Assembly: GCA_029948255.1 (NCBI GenBank) | Contig: JALIZF010001519.1 | Location: 62,001-126,000, forward strand | Reading direction: 5' to 3' | Origin: Telmatactis stephensoni | Lineage: Eukaryota > Cnidaria > Anthozoa > Actiniaria > Isophelliidae | Length of the DNA: 64,000 nucleotides | Shown: piece after piece, positions 1-11,184 of the stretch | Numbering within the stretch: the stretch's first letter is position 1 | Layout of the letters: each line of letters begins with the position of its first letter | Translations under genes and position numbers: made by a program | The notes under the pieces: generated by a model | What the model was told of the DNA's origin: nothing | Databases searched by the model: none | Seen by the model: only the letters and a program-made list of their open reading frames with translations

Positions 1-3000
1 TTAATACGTGCAAATCTTTTTAATAATCTATTAGGTAATGTCTCATCAATAACTATTTTTGCTGTGGACGGTTTCTTGTTTTTCGCGCCTTGTTCTGAGC
101 CTGAGTCAACTTGCTACCTAATAACCAAATATTAAAATCGATTAAATATCAAAACAAACAAAGTTAAATGAGGTCAAAAATTAAGACACAAGGAAACGAA
201 ATAATAAACGAATGTATCATGTATCCGTATCAGTTTCGTTTTAAACAGGAAGTGAGGTCATGATATTTTAAATCCTCCCTATTGACGTCGGAAAAACGAC
301 AAATCTAAAGACATGACCAATACATCAGATAAGAAAGCCTACATCAGATTATATCCTTTAATTCAACTTTTAGGCCGATATCTGGTTTCGTATCAGTGTG
401 CTGTCACGATTGAGCGCGTGACCAGCGATGTCACGCTATAAAACTGTCACGCAAAGTTAGTCAGTTAGCCCTAGAAAAAATGCACTCTTTTATGATAATG
501 ATCATGAGTATGATTTGTGATGTGGGCTGTTAGTTGAGATGTCCTAGTAGCCAACGCCACGTAAAATGCGCGCAAAAAGTCTTATGTGGAGGAGGAATCG
601 AAGTTGAATTAAAATATAATGGGTTGTAATAGAGTTAATGACTAAATGGTCTTTTACTTTAGTCTAATAGGTTATTCCTAAGTTGAGTTTAATTCATCAT
701 TTACTCCAACATGTGTGTGGCTGAGAATGAAAATTAAAATCCTCCTCCCACAACAATTCATGTTTACAGGAATTTACTTCCAAGCACCTGCACAGAAGAC
801 TCTCCGTATTATAACTCCGTCTCGAGCTGTCAAGGAAAACGATGAACAGGCTAGTTGAGGAAGTAGAGTTTAAGAATGATAGAGTTGGTTTGTGGTTGGA
901 ATAAATCTGTTTCGAGAACGGCAAATGTTGCAAGATTTTAATGGTTTTTGTTTTGTTGTTTTGTTTTTGTTTTTGTTAGCCTATATGGATGATAATTATA
1001 AGTACAGCTGCTCAAGTACCACGAAGAAAAAATGCCCACTGTGATGTCGCTGTGATGTTATAGAGTTAATATAGAGTGCACTTTGTAGGCTAAAAAACCA
1101 TTGAAAGGCTTCCTTGGTGAAGTATACAGTTTACTTCAGTAAAATGCCCTCAGGGAAAAGAGGAAACGCGAGTGAAAATAACGTTATATTGAACAAAGTT
1201 AAAAACAGAATTCAGTGCCTGAAGCAAAATTTTCCATGTATATTACAATATGGTCTATTTTAAAACTTTACGATTAAATCAAATCAAATTCATATTCTAA
1301 ATAAGGAAGTTTTCATTAGCCTTTAAATAAATTCTAGTTGGATACTTCTTTATTCGCATTTCAGTTCAGGTTTTTGTTTTGTCAGTTTTGTTTTGTTTTG
1401 TTGTTTGTTTTTCTTTTGGTGTTTTTTTTGTGTGTACTTGTGTGTGTGTTTTTGTGTTTTTATGTTTTTGTTTTTGTTTTTTTTGTTTTTTTGTTTTTTT
1501 GTTTTTTTTAGTGTTAAGGGAGTTTGACTACAACTCCAAAACAACTTCATCGACTGAGTATATATTTTGAAAATCGGTATTTTACCAGAGTTTTCTAAAG
1601 GATGCTACGGATTTGAAAAAGTGCAAAAACACTAGTGTAGTTGATGTTTTTTCGTGGTTGGAGCCTGTGGTAATTCCTCAAAAAACCGCACAAGCTGGTC
1701 AATATCAAATTACTACAAGGAAATAACACATTGTTTGTGTGGAGACGTCACAAGTACTAGCTCACATTAAAAGTGGATCCAAGGGGAAAAAGCAATCTTT
1801 CCAAATATTGCTTAATTTATCACCGGCCAGCTGAAACAGTAAAATATCAGCCCTCATTTTGATCATTATCTTTGGAAGTTCGAAAAATGTTTAATTTATT
1901 TGACCATGGTTTTTTCAAAAGTGTATTCAATTGATTCTAAGCCCGATAAACTACTCCCATTAAGACGCGTAGTTAGATTCATAGTTTTTTAGCCCGAAAT
2001 CGATTTCATTATTTTTCAGTATTATAAAAAACATGCACACTTCCTATTCGATTACTGAATCAGGAGTCCATTAGAATCAGTAATGGATTTATGACTGAAT
2101 ATAATGAAAAGGAAAAGAAAAGAAAAGAAACCAAGAAAATATAAGTAGTGGAGGTACAATGTGTATATGAACGCCAACGCATGCGCAACTGGTCACCATC
2201 TGATTATGTGTGAGCCACAGGTTTTCAATTACACCAGATCGTCAACAAGCCAGAGGGTTTTAACCTCCCTACTGTGTTTGCAAGTACTACTTCAATGGGA
2301 GAAGAGGGCAGGTCATAAAGATAAGCGCTTAATTAATCACTGGGGGCCCTATACCTTTTGCGTGAAACGTGAATGGCTGATTTATTTAGACGTGAAACGT
2401 GATTTAAGGTCTAGAATCTTTTTGCGTCCACGTGAAAGCAACTTTTAATTTTTTTTTGTGAACGTGAAAGATATTTTTAACTCCATGACGCGTGATTTCA
2501 GTCATTTTGCAAAGGGGTATAGGGGACCCTGTAATGCGGGGATTGGGAGAAGGACAGTCAGTTCGATTCGCTTAAGATTCTCAGACTCAATGTAGTTCAA
2601 TTTTTATAAGTTTGACTTTTTTCATGGTTTAGTATGGTTTAATTCATAAAAACTAGCTGTTTTCAGAAATGTTGTTCAAATACACTGACTCTCGATAACT
2701 CGACATCTTAAGGAAAATAGAAAGTTGTCGGGGATTCCGAGTTATCAGGGTCTCGATTTATCGAGAGATGGAGTTAACGGCCCTCTTCTTGGGTTGCATG
2801 TGACGTCAAGGTAGCCATCTTGGATGAACTTCAACAAACGATTTCTCATTAGCGTCTCTTGTTTGCTCATCCAACATGGCTACCGGTTCTTTGTCTTTTG
2901 ATTCCCAAAGGAGGAATGGATGAAACCCAGCAATTAGCCCAAGACTTAGAGAGAAATATTCCCTGATACCAGGGAAAAAGGAATAGCATGCAGCATACAA

Positions 3001-3031
3001 TAGAATGATAAACATCCTTTTTACTGTTTAG
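1..3031. other. Non-coding region upstream of laminin-G exon
   Basis: I see no convincing exon here on either strand; open frames are short and mostly low-complexity. A T/G-rich tract lies near 1375-1512, a short AAAAG-type run near 2105-2130, and a MITE at 2342-2530. Around 2682-2770 are two inverted copies of a CTCGATAA-type motif resembling a decayed pogo/Tigger-like element. The region probably holds introns of the gene whose last exon starts at 3032. Confidence 0.5.
2342..2530. mobile_element. MITE with GGGGCCCTATACC-type terminal inverted repeats
   Basis: The left end (GGGGGCCCTATACCTTTTGC, 2342-2361) is repeated in imperfect inverted orientation at the right end (GCAAAGGGGTATAGGGGACC). 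The interior repeats a CGTGAAACGTGA motif several times. There is no coding capacity, so this looks like a non-autonomous DNA transposon. I could not define a target duplication. Confidence 0.6.
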
Positions 3032-6023
3032 ATCCTTTACCTCAAGCAAGACCAACCAAGTCCAAAAAGACATTCCAGGAAATTTGGTTTCCATGGTGAC
3101 TATCAATAAATGGTATCAGCTCCACATTAGAATAAACGATACCATGGTTTTGTACAGAATTCAGGGGCAGTCATTATTGGACACTAGATGGATAAATAAC
3201 ACAGGAACTGTAAATCATGTTTACTTGGGTGGTATGCCATTTTGGCTGTCCAAAGCCCCAGCGAACTTCACAGGCTGCATGGAGGGGATAATAGTTAATG
3301 GGTACAGAATTAGTGAGCGACAAATTCAAAATTCTGTGGAAAATGTGTCGTTTTATTGTCCAAGCTGTCAAACAAGAACAGTTACTCTGCATGGAAAAGG
3401 TTCTTCTTTGGTTATTGATGTTTCTAAAATTTTGAGGGAGAATGAGGATTTTATGTTTAGTTTTCAGTTTAAAACAAGACTCAAGGATGCGTTTTTGGCT
3501 GAAATTAGGGTTAATTCTCAGCCTGCACAATTGGTGATAAGCGACGGGATACTAAAACTCAAATTATACTCAAAACCAAGCAATGGTGACTCTTCTCTTT
3601 CAGAACTTGGTTCCATCATCAACGGGCAATGGAATGAAATTGGATTGACTGTAACGACGTCGAAATTAAAAGCAACGTTGAATGGAGAGACTCGGAAAAT
3701 TCGCGTTCCTAAACGTTTTTCCTCTGCAAAACTAAAAATGACTTTCGAGAATTTTCGAATTGGTGGTATTGATGATGTCACGACTGCGCATGCACCATTT
3801 GCAGGCTGTATAAGAAATTTAGCTATACGAGACAAAATTATAGACTTCGACTCCAGGCTGTCATGGGTCAAAATTACCCGCGCGGCTGTTGGAGCCTGTA
3901 ACATAACACTTCCAATTCGTAGTCATGGCGACATGCTACAAAACAATTTGGAAAACAATGGAACAGAAATGATCAATATGACAGAAGTGATATCAAGCAA
4001 TGTATCTGTAACTACACGAAATAAAGACCCATCCCTAACAGCAGAGATGTCAAATATAACCTTGGTGTATGATATTTCAGCTGCTCTTGTAGTTGTGCTA
4101 ATTGTGCTTATTTTACTTTACGTTGCGGTCATTTTAGTCAAAAATAAACTTCAAAAACCAAAGTCAAATCAAGAGGAAGAAGAACAGACAACTCAACAGT
4201 ATCCCCCAAGTGTCGCCGCATCAGATGACATGTCTTATAAATCAAGCAACAAGTCATTGCAAGCAGTGGAAGCTGGAAACGCACTATCAGTTAACATTAA
4301 TGAACAACAAGTGCCCATGCAACAGGACCAACAGGACAAAAGAAGCAGTTTATTTCTAAGATCACAATGTCCCAAACATTTAGGAACGTCAACGCAGTCA
4401 CTAAGGGCGTCACCAAGCAGAGTCAGCCTTGTAAGTCGTGGCAGCATGATGTTCCTTACGCCACAGCCACAGAAAAAGACGCAAGAATTCTTCACTGAGA
4501 TTCCTTGCGTTATCCTGACTTTGCAAGACGATGAAATCAAATTCTACAGTGAAGAACAGTGTAACAGTGTGCCTATAAGCAAGGAGGTACACGCTGAGGG
4601 AGGGAACACTACAAAGAATACGAATATAAAAGACGCAACCAAGAATTCTAGTGGGGTTTCTCGTATTCCTATCATCACTGACCAAAGCAAGCTTACATAT
4701 CAATGGGCATACATACGACCTGATTCTGAGACGGAATGGAGCGAGACGTCTGAGAGAATGAAGTGCTCAACCAACACATTCCGGCCTTTCTCTCTCAGAA
4801 TACTGGAAGCAAGTGAATCAGATGAAGACGTAAACAATTACAATACAGAACGCTACCATGGAGCTGACTTTGAGACCTTCAGGTCAAAGAGCACCGAAAA
4901 TGTAAGCAGAGGAGAATTTCTGAAGGTTTCTTTTGATCCATATTTGAGCTCCAGCCAAAGTGAGAACCTTGTGTGTTTTGGGGTCCATTCGTCGTCAGAC
5001 CCAAGCGTGCGGTCGTCTCAGCGGCTAGATCGCGATATTTGTAAGGAATTACAGGAAAAGTATAGACGTCAGCAAACGCTGAATGAAAGCCAGAAAAGAT
5101 GTGACAAACTCCTTTATCCACAAATGGATTTCACCTCGGGTAAGCATCAAAAAGTGAACCAAGACAATCCACATGAGAAATATCAAAGAAAGAATGAAGA
5201 GCCAAGTCAGAATCCATGCATGCATCAAGACGATTTGGGAGAACGTCCTACTTTGAAGCAATCGCTGCCTTCAAGGAAAAATCAGAGCATTCCCCCTTTG
5301 ATTTCGCAAAGTCATGTGGGAAACGCCACGGAATTCAAGCTAAATAAACAGCAACAACAGCAGCAGAAGTCGCAGCAGCAGCAGCAGCAGCAACAGCAGC
5401 CTTCCCTTGCTCGTTCTTGTTCTTTTACTCCGATAGACGTCGTTCACCCAGAAACTCCAACACGCCACAACCATTCGATATCGTGCGAATCCGTCATCCC
5501 TTGCGACGGAAAACCTATTGCCAAACCAAGCTGTTATAACGCTGAAGAATCAAAAGCTCAACAAAATGGAGTACTTCAAGGCCCTTTGCATAACTCCGCT
5601 GCAAATAAAGAGGGAAGTAAAGAAGCAACGAATGTTGACGTTGCTAGGCATAATCCACCACTTAGCAACAACGGTGCAGGAGGTGGTTTTGTAAATCCAT
5701 GGTTCATGAGGCTAAAGAGTTGTCCAGACAACAAGAACCCTAAGACAGCAACGCCAAAGTTTGGACGACAAAATAAGGCCAACAAACTTTATCCGTACAA
5801 ATTTAAAGCAGGATCATCTACACAGGTGTCCAGGCCTAAGGAGGGCGAACTTGAGCGGCGTCGGCTTTTGAAACGAAGTTCATGGGGTAGTGGAAATCCA
5901 CCGAGTGATATTGAGCTAGCTTTAAAAGGAACTGTCCCAGTGAAAAGGCCTCCGTGTAATACCGCTAACCTTTTGACTGTGCCGGTTACACGAGCTAGAC
6001 CAAGTAGCGAAACTCTGTGCTGA
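3032..6023 (+). CDS. Laminin-G domain single-pass membrane receptor, last exon
   Basis: This is the terminal coding exon of a larger gene. A TTTAG acceptor precedes 3032, the frame stays open to the TGA at 6021-6023, and upstream exons were not found. The start is incomplete: the first domain is entered mid-fold. The C-terminal part of one laminin-G domain (to about 3350, ending in a Cys-rich SCQT-type linker) is followed by a second laminin-G domain (about 3370-3900; the IGGIDD and FAGCIRNL segments are typical). Next come a short N-glycosylation-rich stalk, a hydrophobic transmembrane helix (about 4077-4139) and a cytoplasmic tail of about 625 residues rich in Ser, Gln and charge. The tail has a polyglutamine tract and no domain I recognise. 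Neurexin/CASPR, Crumbs and Fat-type receptors share laminin-G plus TM, but the long tail does not let me choose one. Likely a cell-surface adhesion or signalling receptor. Confidence 0.8.
5348..5400 (+). repeat. CAG/CAA repeat coding polyglutamine
   Basis: A CAG/CAA trinucleotide run in the laminin-G receptor exon encodes a Gln tract interrupted once by Lys-Ser, in the cytoplasmic tail. The mixed CAA/CAG codons suggest a moderately stable tract. Confidence 0.9.
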
Positions 6024-7800
6024 ATCTGTTCTGACTACACGGCGAGACGCAGCCCTGGAGGGGACGGGTACACTGTGTTAAATCTAATCTGACTATACAA
6101 CAAAACGTAGCCTAGGAGGGGAAGCTAGGGGGAACTCCCGTTAGTTTAGAATCGGTTTGTTCCGCAAAGAATACAGTTGGACAGTGAATGGAAGGCAATT
6201 AGTCAACTCTGATACTGTTACTAGTACCGAAAAGACCAAAAACAATTATTACAATTATGTACATTATTTGAAAAGAATAATCCAGTCAGTATCATTGTAT
6301 AATTGTGATCATAACAACTTGATCATACTAATTATAGTATTAGGCCCTCTGGGGACGAGGGAGCGGGGATTAGAGGACCTCATTTCCCCCTCGCCCTCTC
6401 CCCAGCTCCCCCCTCCTACCCAAACCCCTCCCCCAAAAGGTCTGATACTCCAGTAAATCTGTACTCAATACATGCTTATATGCATACACCGCATTTATAC
6501 CGGTCAAGTCCCTTTTTGACATAGCTGAGTATAGACTTAAATCCTACGCCAAAAGAAAGTGAGGTAAGAGAAGGAATCGCGCGTATTAGGTTTTTCGACA
6601 ATCACATGGCCCGTTTGATGCTATTTTTAGAGTGAATCTGTCCAGAGCGCGCGAGCTTTCGCATTGCCGCTCAAGATCACAATAGCGGAAAAGGGTGTAT
6701 ATAACATTTGTCGATGAAAAAGAGTTTAAACTAGACTGAGAAAAAGGGCAATGGAGTTTCCCGATCCTCCGACTACATGTTCACATCCGCGTGGTCATGG
6801 TGACGAGGTTCTAAAAGTAGCATTAAACGGGGCATGTGTTGGGTCACGGGGATTCCTTCTCTTGCCTCATTTTCTCTTGCCTACACTAATGAGGCATCTC
6901 TGAACTCAATACGCCTACTTTAAAAATATTACTGTCTAGGCGTTCCACTGCTTGCTATTAGTGCAAATATATTATATGTTAAATGACAACACAGGACTCC
7001 CTAATTCATCATAATTTTACTTTATTTTCGTCATTCGCGCGAGATGAAAGTTTGGGCTTCCTGTAGCTTGTATGCTATACGAGTTGCTTGGGCTACCTGT
7101 GTGCCGTTTAATTAACTTGTTCTTCGGCATGCATCAGACTTTTTGTTGTATATATATTTACAAATTAAAAATGCCAAATTTTGGCTGTACTATAGCTTAA
7201 CGTAAAGGCTAGCCTTTACGGAGCCTCGACAGGCTGACCAAAATAATCAAAATGTAGTATACATAGGCGTTTTCTCGACCTTTTTTTTCAGGGGGTAGTG
7301 GTGGATACCGTCTGTACACATGTTAAGAGGAGATTTTTTTCATTATCAAGTAAAAAGACTAATTAAAATCGCCAAAAATTAGCCCCTCGTCAGGGACCGC
7401 GGAGTGCCTTAAAAAGTGGTTGGGCTATATAAAAGACCAGTATGGGAAAAAGTGATAGGGCTAAGATTCGGAAAACATAAGAGACTAGTATGGGAAAGGG
7501 GAAAAAGTCGTGGGGCTATAGCCCCACCAGCCCCTAGTCCCCCCTGCTCGTGCGAGTTTCAATTCAAATTTTCGTTTTGGAGTTAACACTCAAATTCTAT
7601 TTTTATCAGTTAGGATAAAAATTGATCTACTAAGATAAAATGCCTGTTTAAAACAGTCTATTGAATTGCACAAAGTGGTATATATCCTGTCTTTTTATCA
7701 AATTTTTAGCAGCTTTCAAGCAGAATGTAAAGAATTATATGGAAATTCAGCGAAGGAAGCCCTAAAACTCGTTTTCGATTCAAATTTTCACTTTAGATTA
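6024..7800. other. 3' flank and intergenic DNA, no gene seen
   Basis: Downstream of the receptor stop codon there are only short random frames and C-rich stretches (about 6380-6435). From 7380 to 7550 lie two diverged copies of an 'agtatgggaaa..gtggggcta' motif, perhaps a degraded repeat. I found no exon, RNA gene or clear polyadenylation hexamer close to the stop. Confidence 0.4.
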
Positions 7801-7805
7801 ATAAT

Positions 7806-7948
7806 GGTAATTAAACTGAGTGGAGTGCAATTTGGGCCGAAATCATACGAGTGATTACAAAACTGCACGACCGCGTAGCGGGAGTGCAGTTTGATAATCA
7901 CGAGTATGATTTCTGGCCCAAAATTGCACGACACGAAGTTTAATTACC
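7806..7948. repeat. Foldback repeat (GGTAATTAAACT ... AGTTTAATTACC)
   Basis: An imperfect palindrome of about 143 bp. The two halves contain inverted matches such as TTTGGGCCGAAATCATACGA against its complement near 7900-7920, ending in GGTAATTA/TAATTACC. The motif GGAGTGCA recurs inverted at about 8083 and direct at about 8301, so the PLE array seems to have landed in or beside a cluster of this repeat family. Confidence 0.6.
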
Positions 7949-8287
7949 ACTTAATTATATCCATTTTGAAATCTCAACTTTATCAGGAATAACAAAGTCA
8001 TTGAGAATATATATTCAAGAAAAGTCTTTTTATTGGAATCAGTTTTTAAATGCAACAGACTCAAGTATTACAGTAACTTAAATTGCACTCCACTCAGTTT
8101 TTAACAAAAATGTGAAAACAGGTTCAAGGAAAAAAACCCCACAGCTTGACAGCAATCAAATGGCTTTTTTGATACTTGTATATGATTGGCTGATAATAAA
8201 AGACACTGTTTTGTGATTGGTTGGAAAAAAAGATGCGATTAATGAAGCAAAAGGATGCGATTTAGGAATTAATCGCACACTTTTTAA

Positions 8288-8299
8288 TTAATCAGATTG
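8288..8299 (+). repeat. Left target-site duplication of the PLE array
   Basis: TTAATCAGATTG here is repeated exactly at 19081-19092, directly after the last retroelement sequence. Eleven further bases (8300-8310) separate this copy from the first recognisable element base, so the exact left junction is uncertain. Confidence 0.65.
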
Positions 8300-8310
8300 G
8301 GTGGAGTGCA

Positions 8311-8551
8311 TCAAACATTTTATCTCTTCTTTCTATTAAGTTCGTTTACTTAGTTATTTTTAGTTTTTTGTCATTAATTGTTTACTTAGAATTATGTTGT
8401 CAATCATTATTCACCATATATTTGATTCAAATCTTGTAACGTACTTCACACTGAAGATGACATTGGACAATGTCGAAACATGTCTGTGACTATTAAAAAG
8501 TTTTTCGTATATTTCAAGTGTATTGTTACACTAGTGCTTTTACGTTCATTT
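8311..8551 (+). repeat. PLE pseudo-LTR, copy 1
   Basis: This 241-bp sequence recurs five times, between and at both ends of the units. It runs from TCAAACATTTTATCTC to TTACGTTCATTT. It contains the hammerhead-like fold (8446-8489) and the first codons of the ORF, so 5' UTR, ribozyme-like motif and ORF start are all duplicated at the 3' end of the array. Confidence 0.9.
8446..8489 (+). ncRNA. Hammerhead-ribozyme-like motif in PLE pseudo-LTR
   Basis: Elements in order: TCACA (stem I 5' strand, 8446-8450); CTGAAGA, matching the hammerhead CUGANGA box (8451-8457); one extra T; GACATT-GGAC-AATGTC, a perfect 6-bp stem II; GAAA (8475-8478); a palindromic ACATGT (8478-8483) in the stem III position; C at the expected cleavage base (8484); TGTGA closing stem I (8485-8489). 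Penelope-like elements are known to carry minimal hammerheads. The unpaired T after CUGANGA and the loopless stem III depart from the canonical form; a palindromic stem III would have to pair between two molecules. Identical copies: 11079-11122, 13716-13759, 16351-16394, 18977-19020. Activity is not shown by sequence. Confidence 0.6.
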
Positions 8552-10708
8552 GGTAATATTATTTACGATGTGGCACAAAAATACAATGGAAAGGTTTCCG
8601 TAAGTGATCTTCGTTCTTTAGAGAAGCTCTCCATCAAGTCTCGGAAGAAAGAATTGGACCTCTCGTTTTTGCAGACCTGCCAGAATTTCAACGTTTTTCC
8701 TAAATTTATTTGTTTTCCTTTACCAAACACATCCAACGTGGACATCTATGCAATCAGGAAGAGACTTCTACGTAGTGCTATAACAAAATCTAACAAAGAA
8801 AAAAGAAAACTACAAACTGAACTAAACAACAAAATTTCTCTTATCAAAAGTATACTATCGCCTTTGGACTGGTACATCATCAATCGAAGTTTGAAGAAGA
8901 ATATTGATAGTAAAGTAAAGAAATCGATATTAACTCATGACAAGAAGATAAAAAACCTCACAAGAAATGCAACCCTTCCTTTTACCTATCAAGACACTGT
9001 CACCAACTTATCTTCGCTCTCTTTTGACCAGTCTGAACTTGATCTCCTTAAAAATGGATTAGACTTTGCTATTCGTCCACCTCAACTTAAAAAATCTGAA
9101 ATCTTCTCAGCTTTTGAAATGATTCATATGGGTATGAAATCTAAGCTAAAGAATCCTGACCTTGCCAATGAACTCAAAACTCAGATTGGCCATCTTGCCC
9201 ATAGTTACATTTCTGGATATCAACCTTCTCCGTCTGACCTCAAAAAACATGGTATTTTACGCAAACTTAGGAACAATAACTCTATTGTGATTGTACGTCC
9301 TGATAAAGGAAACGGGGTAGTCATCTTAGATAAAGATGTCTACCGAACTGCCTGTCTTAAAATTATTAATGATTCTTCTAAATTTACACACTTAAAGTCT
9401 GATCCTACCATCCAAAGAGAAGCGCAACTACAAAGATTTTTGAGGAAACTGAAGTCCAAAGGTCATCTTGATGATGAAACATACAGTTTTATCTATCCCA
9501 AGGGATCACAACCAGCAAGATTTTATGGACTTCCTAAGTTGCACAAGAAAAGAGCTTCTGTTGAACCACCACCGTTCAGACCTATTGTTTCTTCTATTGG
9601 GACATATAATTATAAGTTAGCCAAGTATTTTTGTTCCATTCTTAACCCTCTTATTCCAGATACTTATATAGTTAAAGATTCGTTTTCTTTTGTTAATGAG
9701 TTTCATAACCTTTCTTTTAATACTGACAAATTTCTTATTTCTTTTGATGTTGAAAGCCTTTTCACTAATATTCCTCTTAACGAAACCATTAACATAGCCA
9801 TTGACTTAATCTTTAAAAATAACCCTAAGTTTCCCATTAACAAAAATGATTTAAAAAAACTTTTCCATTTTGCTACTTCTCAAACCCATTTTTTGTTTTT
9901 TGATAACTTTTATGATCAAATTGATGGAGTTGCTATGGGCTCGCCTTTAGCACCAGTTCTTGCTAATTTGTTCATGGGTTATCACGAACAACTTTGGCTT
10001 TCCGATCCCCAAGTTCCCAAAGTATTATACTATCGCAGGTATGTTGACGATACTCTTTGTCTCTTTGACAATGAAAATCATGCTATGTCCTTTTTTAATT
10101 TCATCAACAGTAAACATCCCAACATTAAGTTTACTTTTGAGAAAGAAACAAATGGAAAAATTTCTTTTCTAGATGTTTTAATCAGTAAATCTTCTAATGA
10201 GTTTATAACTTCTGTTTTTCACAAAAAAACTTACACTGGTCTTTTAACTAATTATCTCAGTTTTACTTCTTTTAAATATAAGCTTGCTTTAATTAAAACA
10301 TTAATCGACAGAACTTTTAAAATCAACAATACTAACACTGGTTTTCAAACTGACCTTCTAAACTTAACTGAAACACTCAAACGTAATTCCTTTCCTTATC
10401 ATGTTATTGACAAGGTAACCAAATGCTATCTAAGTAAGATTAACTTAAACAAACATCCTCCTATTTCTGTTAATCCTATTGACTCTGCTGATGACTCTAA
10501 CGTACGTTACTACAAACTTCCTTTCATTGGTAATCATTCTAAACTCACTAGCATCAAACTTAATAAGCTTTGCAAACGTTTCTGTAAAGATATTAACATT
10601 AAACTCGTTTTCACTTCTTTTAAAATAAAAAACATGTTTAGTTTTAAAGATCGTACTCCTGATGCTCTTAAATCCCTGTGTATATCAGTTTACTTGTGCG
10701 GGATGTAA
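8480..10708 (+). CDS. Penelope-like RT polyprotein, unit 1 (endonuclease end broken)
   Basis: A 742-codon frame. The N-terminal basic region is followed by the reverse transcriptase: RPIVSSIG near residue 366, FDVESLF (motif A) near 422, GVAMGSPLAP (motif B) near 484, the YVDD catalytic box near 521 and ISFLDVLI near 562. Homologues end in a CxxC plus GIY-YIG endonuclease. Here the frame is lost just before CAGC: 10632-10700 differs from units 2 and 3 and shifts frame into a stop at 10706-10708. The CAGCNSRYIGET segment is still present in another frame, and the original frame resumes by about 10743 to a stop at 10972. The annotated ATG lies inside the palindrome of the hammerhead-like motif, so the true translation start may differ. 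RT looks intact; endonuclease does not. Confidence 0.9.
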   Translation: MSVTIKKFFVYFKCIVTLVLLRSFGNIIYDVAQKYNGKVSVSDLRSLEKLSIKSRKKELDLSFLQTCQNFNVFPKFICFPLPNTSNVDIYAIRKRLLRSAITKSNKEKRKLQTELNNKISLIKSILSPLDWYIINRSLKKNIDSKVKKSILTHDKKIKNLTRNATLPFTYQDTVTNLSSLSFDQSELDLLKNGLDFAIRPPQLKKSEIFSAFEMIHMGMKSKLKNPDLANELKTQIGHLAHSYISGYQPSPSDLKKHGILRKLRNNNSIVIVRPDKGNGVVILDKDVYRTACLKIINDSSKFTHLKSDPTIQREAQLQRFLRKLKSKGHLDDETYSFIYPKGSQPARFYGLPKLHKKRASVEPPPFRPIVSSIGTYNYKLAKYFCSILNPLIPDTYIVKDSFSFVNEFHNLSFNTDKFLISFDVESLFTNIPLNETINIAIDLIFKNNPKFPINKNDLKKLFHFATSQTHFLFFDNFYDQIDGVAMGSPLAPVLANLFMGYHEQLWLSDPQVPKVLYYRRYVDDTLCLFDNENHAMSFFNFINSKHPNIKFTFEKETNGKISFLDVLISKSSNEFITSVFHKKTYTGLLTNYLSFTSFKYKLALIKTLIDRTFKINNTNTGFQTDLLNLTETLKRNSFPYHVIDKVTKCYLSKINLNKHPPISVNPIDSADDSNVRYYKLPFIGNHSKLTSIKLNKLCKRFCKDINIKLVFTSFKIKNMFSFKDRTPDALKSLCISVYLCGM

Positions 10709-10943
10709 TTCCCGTTATATAGGCGAAACCACGCGCCATTTCACACTAGGATAAAAGAGCACACAGTGTCCGATAAAAACTCCCACATTTTTAAACATAT
10801 TAATAATTCCCCTAATCCTCTTTGTAAAACTAATGCTTCTCCTGATTGTTTTCAAATAATGGATTCTGATAACAGTTCTTTTAAACTTAAGATCAAAGAG
10901 GGTTTTCATATCAATTTTGAAAAACCTGAACTTAACGTTCAGG

Positions 10944-11184
10944 TCAAACATTTTATCTCTTCTTTCTATTAAGTTCGTTTACTTAGTTATTTTTAGTTTT
11001 TTGTCATTAATTGTTTACTTAGAATTATGTTGTCAATCATTATTCACCATATATTTGATTCAAATCTTGTAACGTACTTCACACTGAAGATGACATTGGA
11101 CAATGTCGAAACATGTCTGTGACTATTAAAAAGTTTTTCGTATATTTCAAGTGTATTGTTACACTAGTGCTTTTACGTTCATTT
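10944..11184 (+). repeat. PLE pseudo-LTR, copy 2
   Basis: Appears identical to copy 1; hammerhead-like fold at 11079-11122. It forms the junction between units 1 and 2. Confidence 0.9.

Noticed and set aside
1375..1570. Complementary low-complexity frames near 1350-1570
   Set aside because: Encoded by a T/G-rich tract; no sign of selection on protein sequence.
10766..10972. Separate small gene starting MSDKNSHIFKH in each PLE unit
   Set aside because: This is the C-terminal part of the GIY-YIG endonuclease, detached only by frame breaks.
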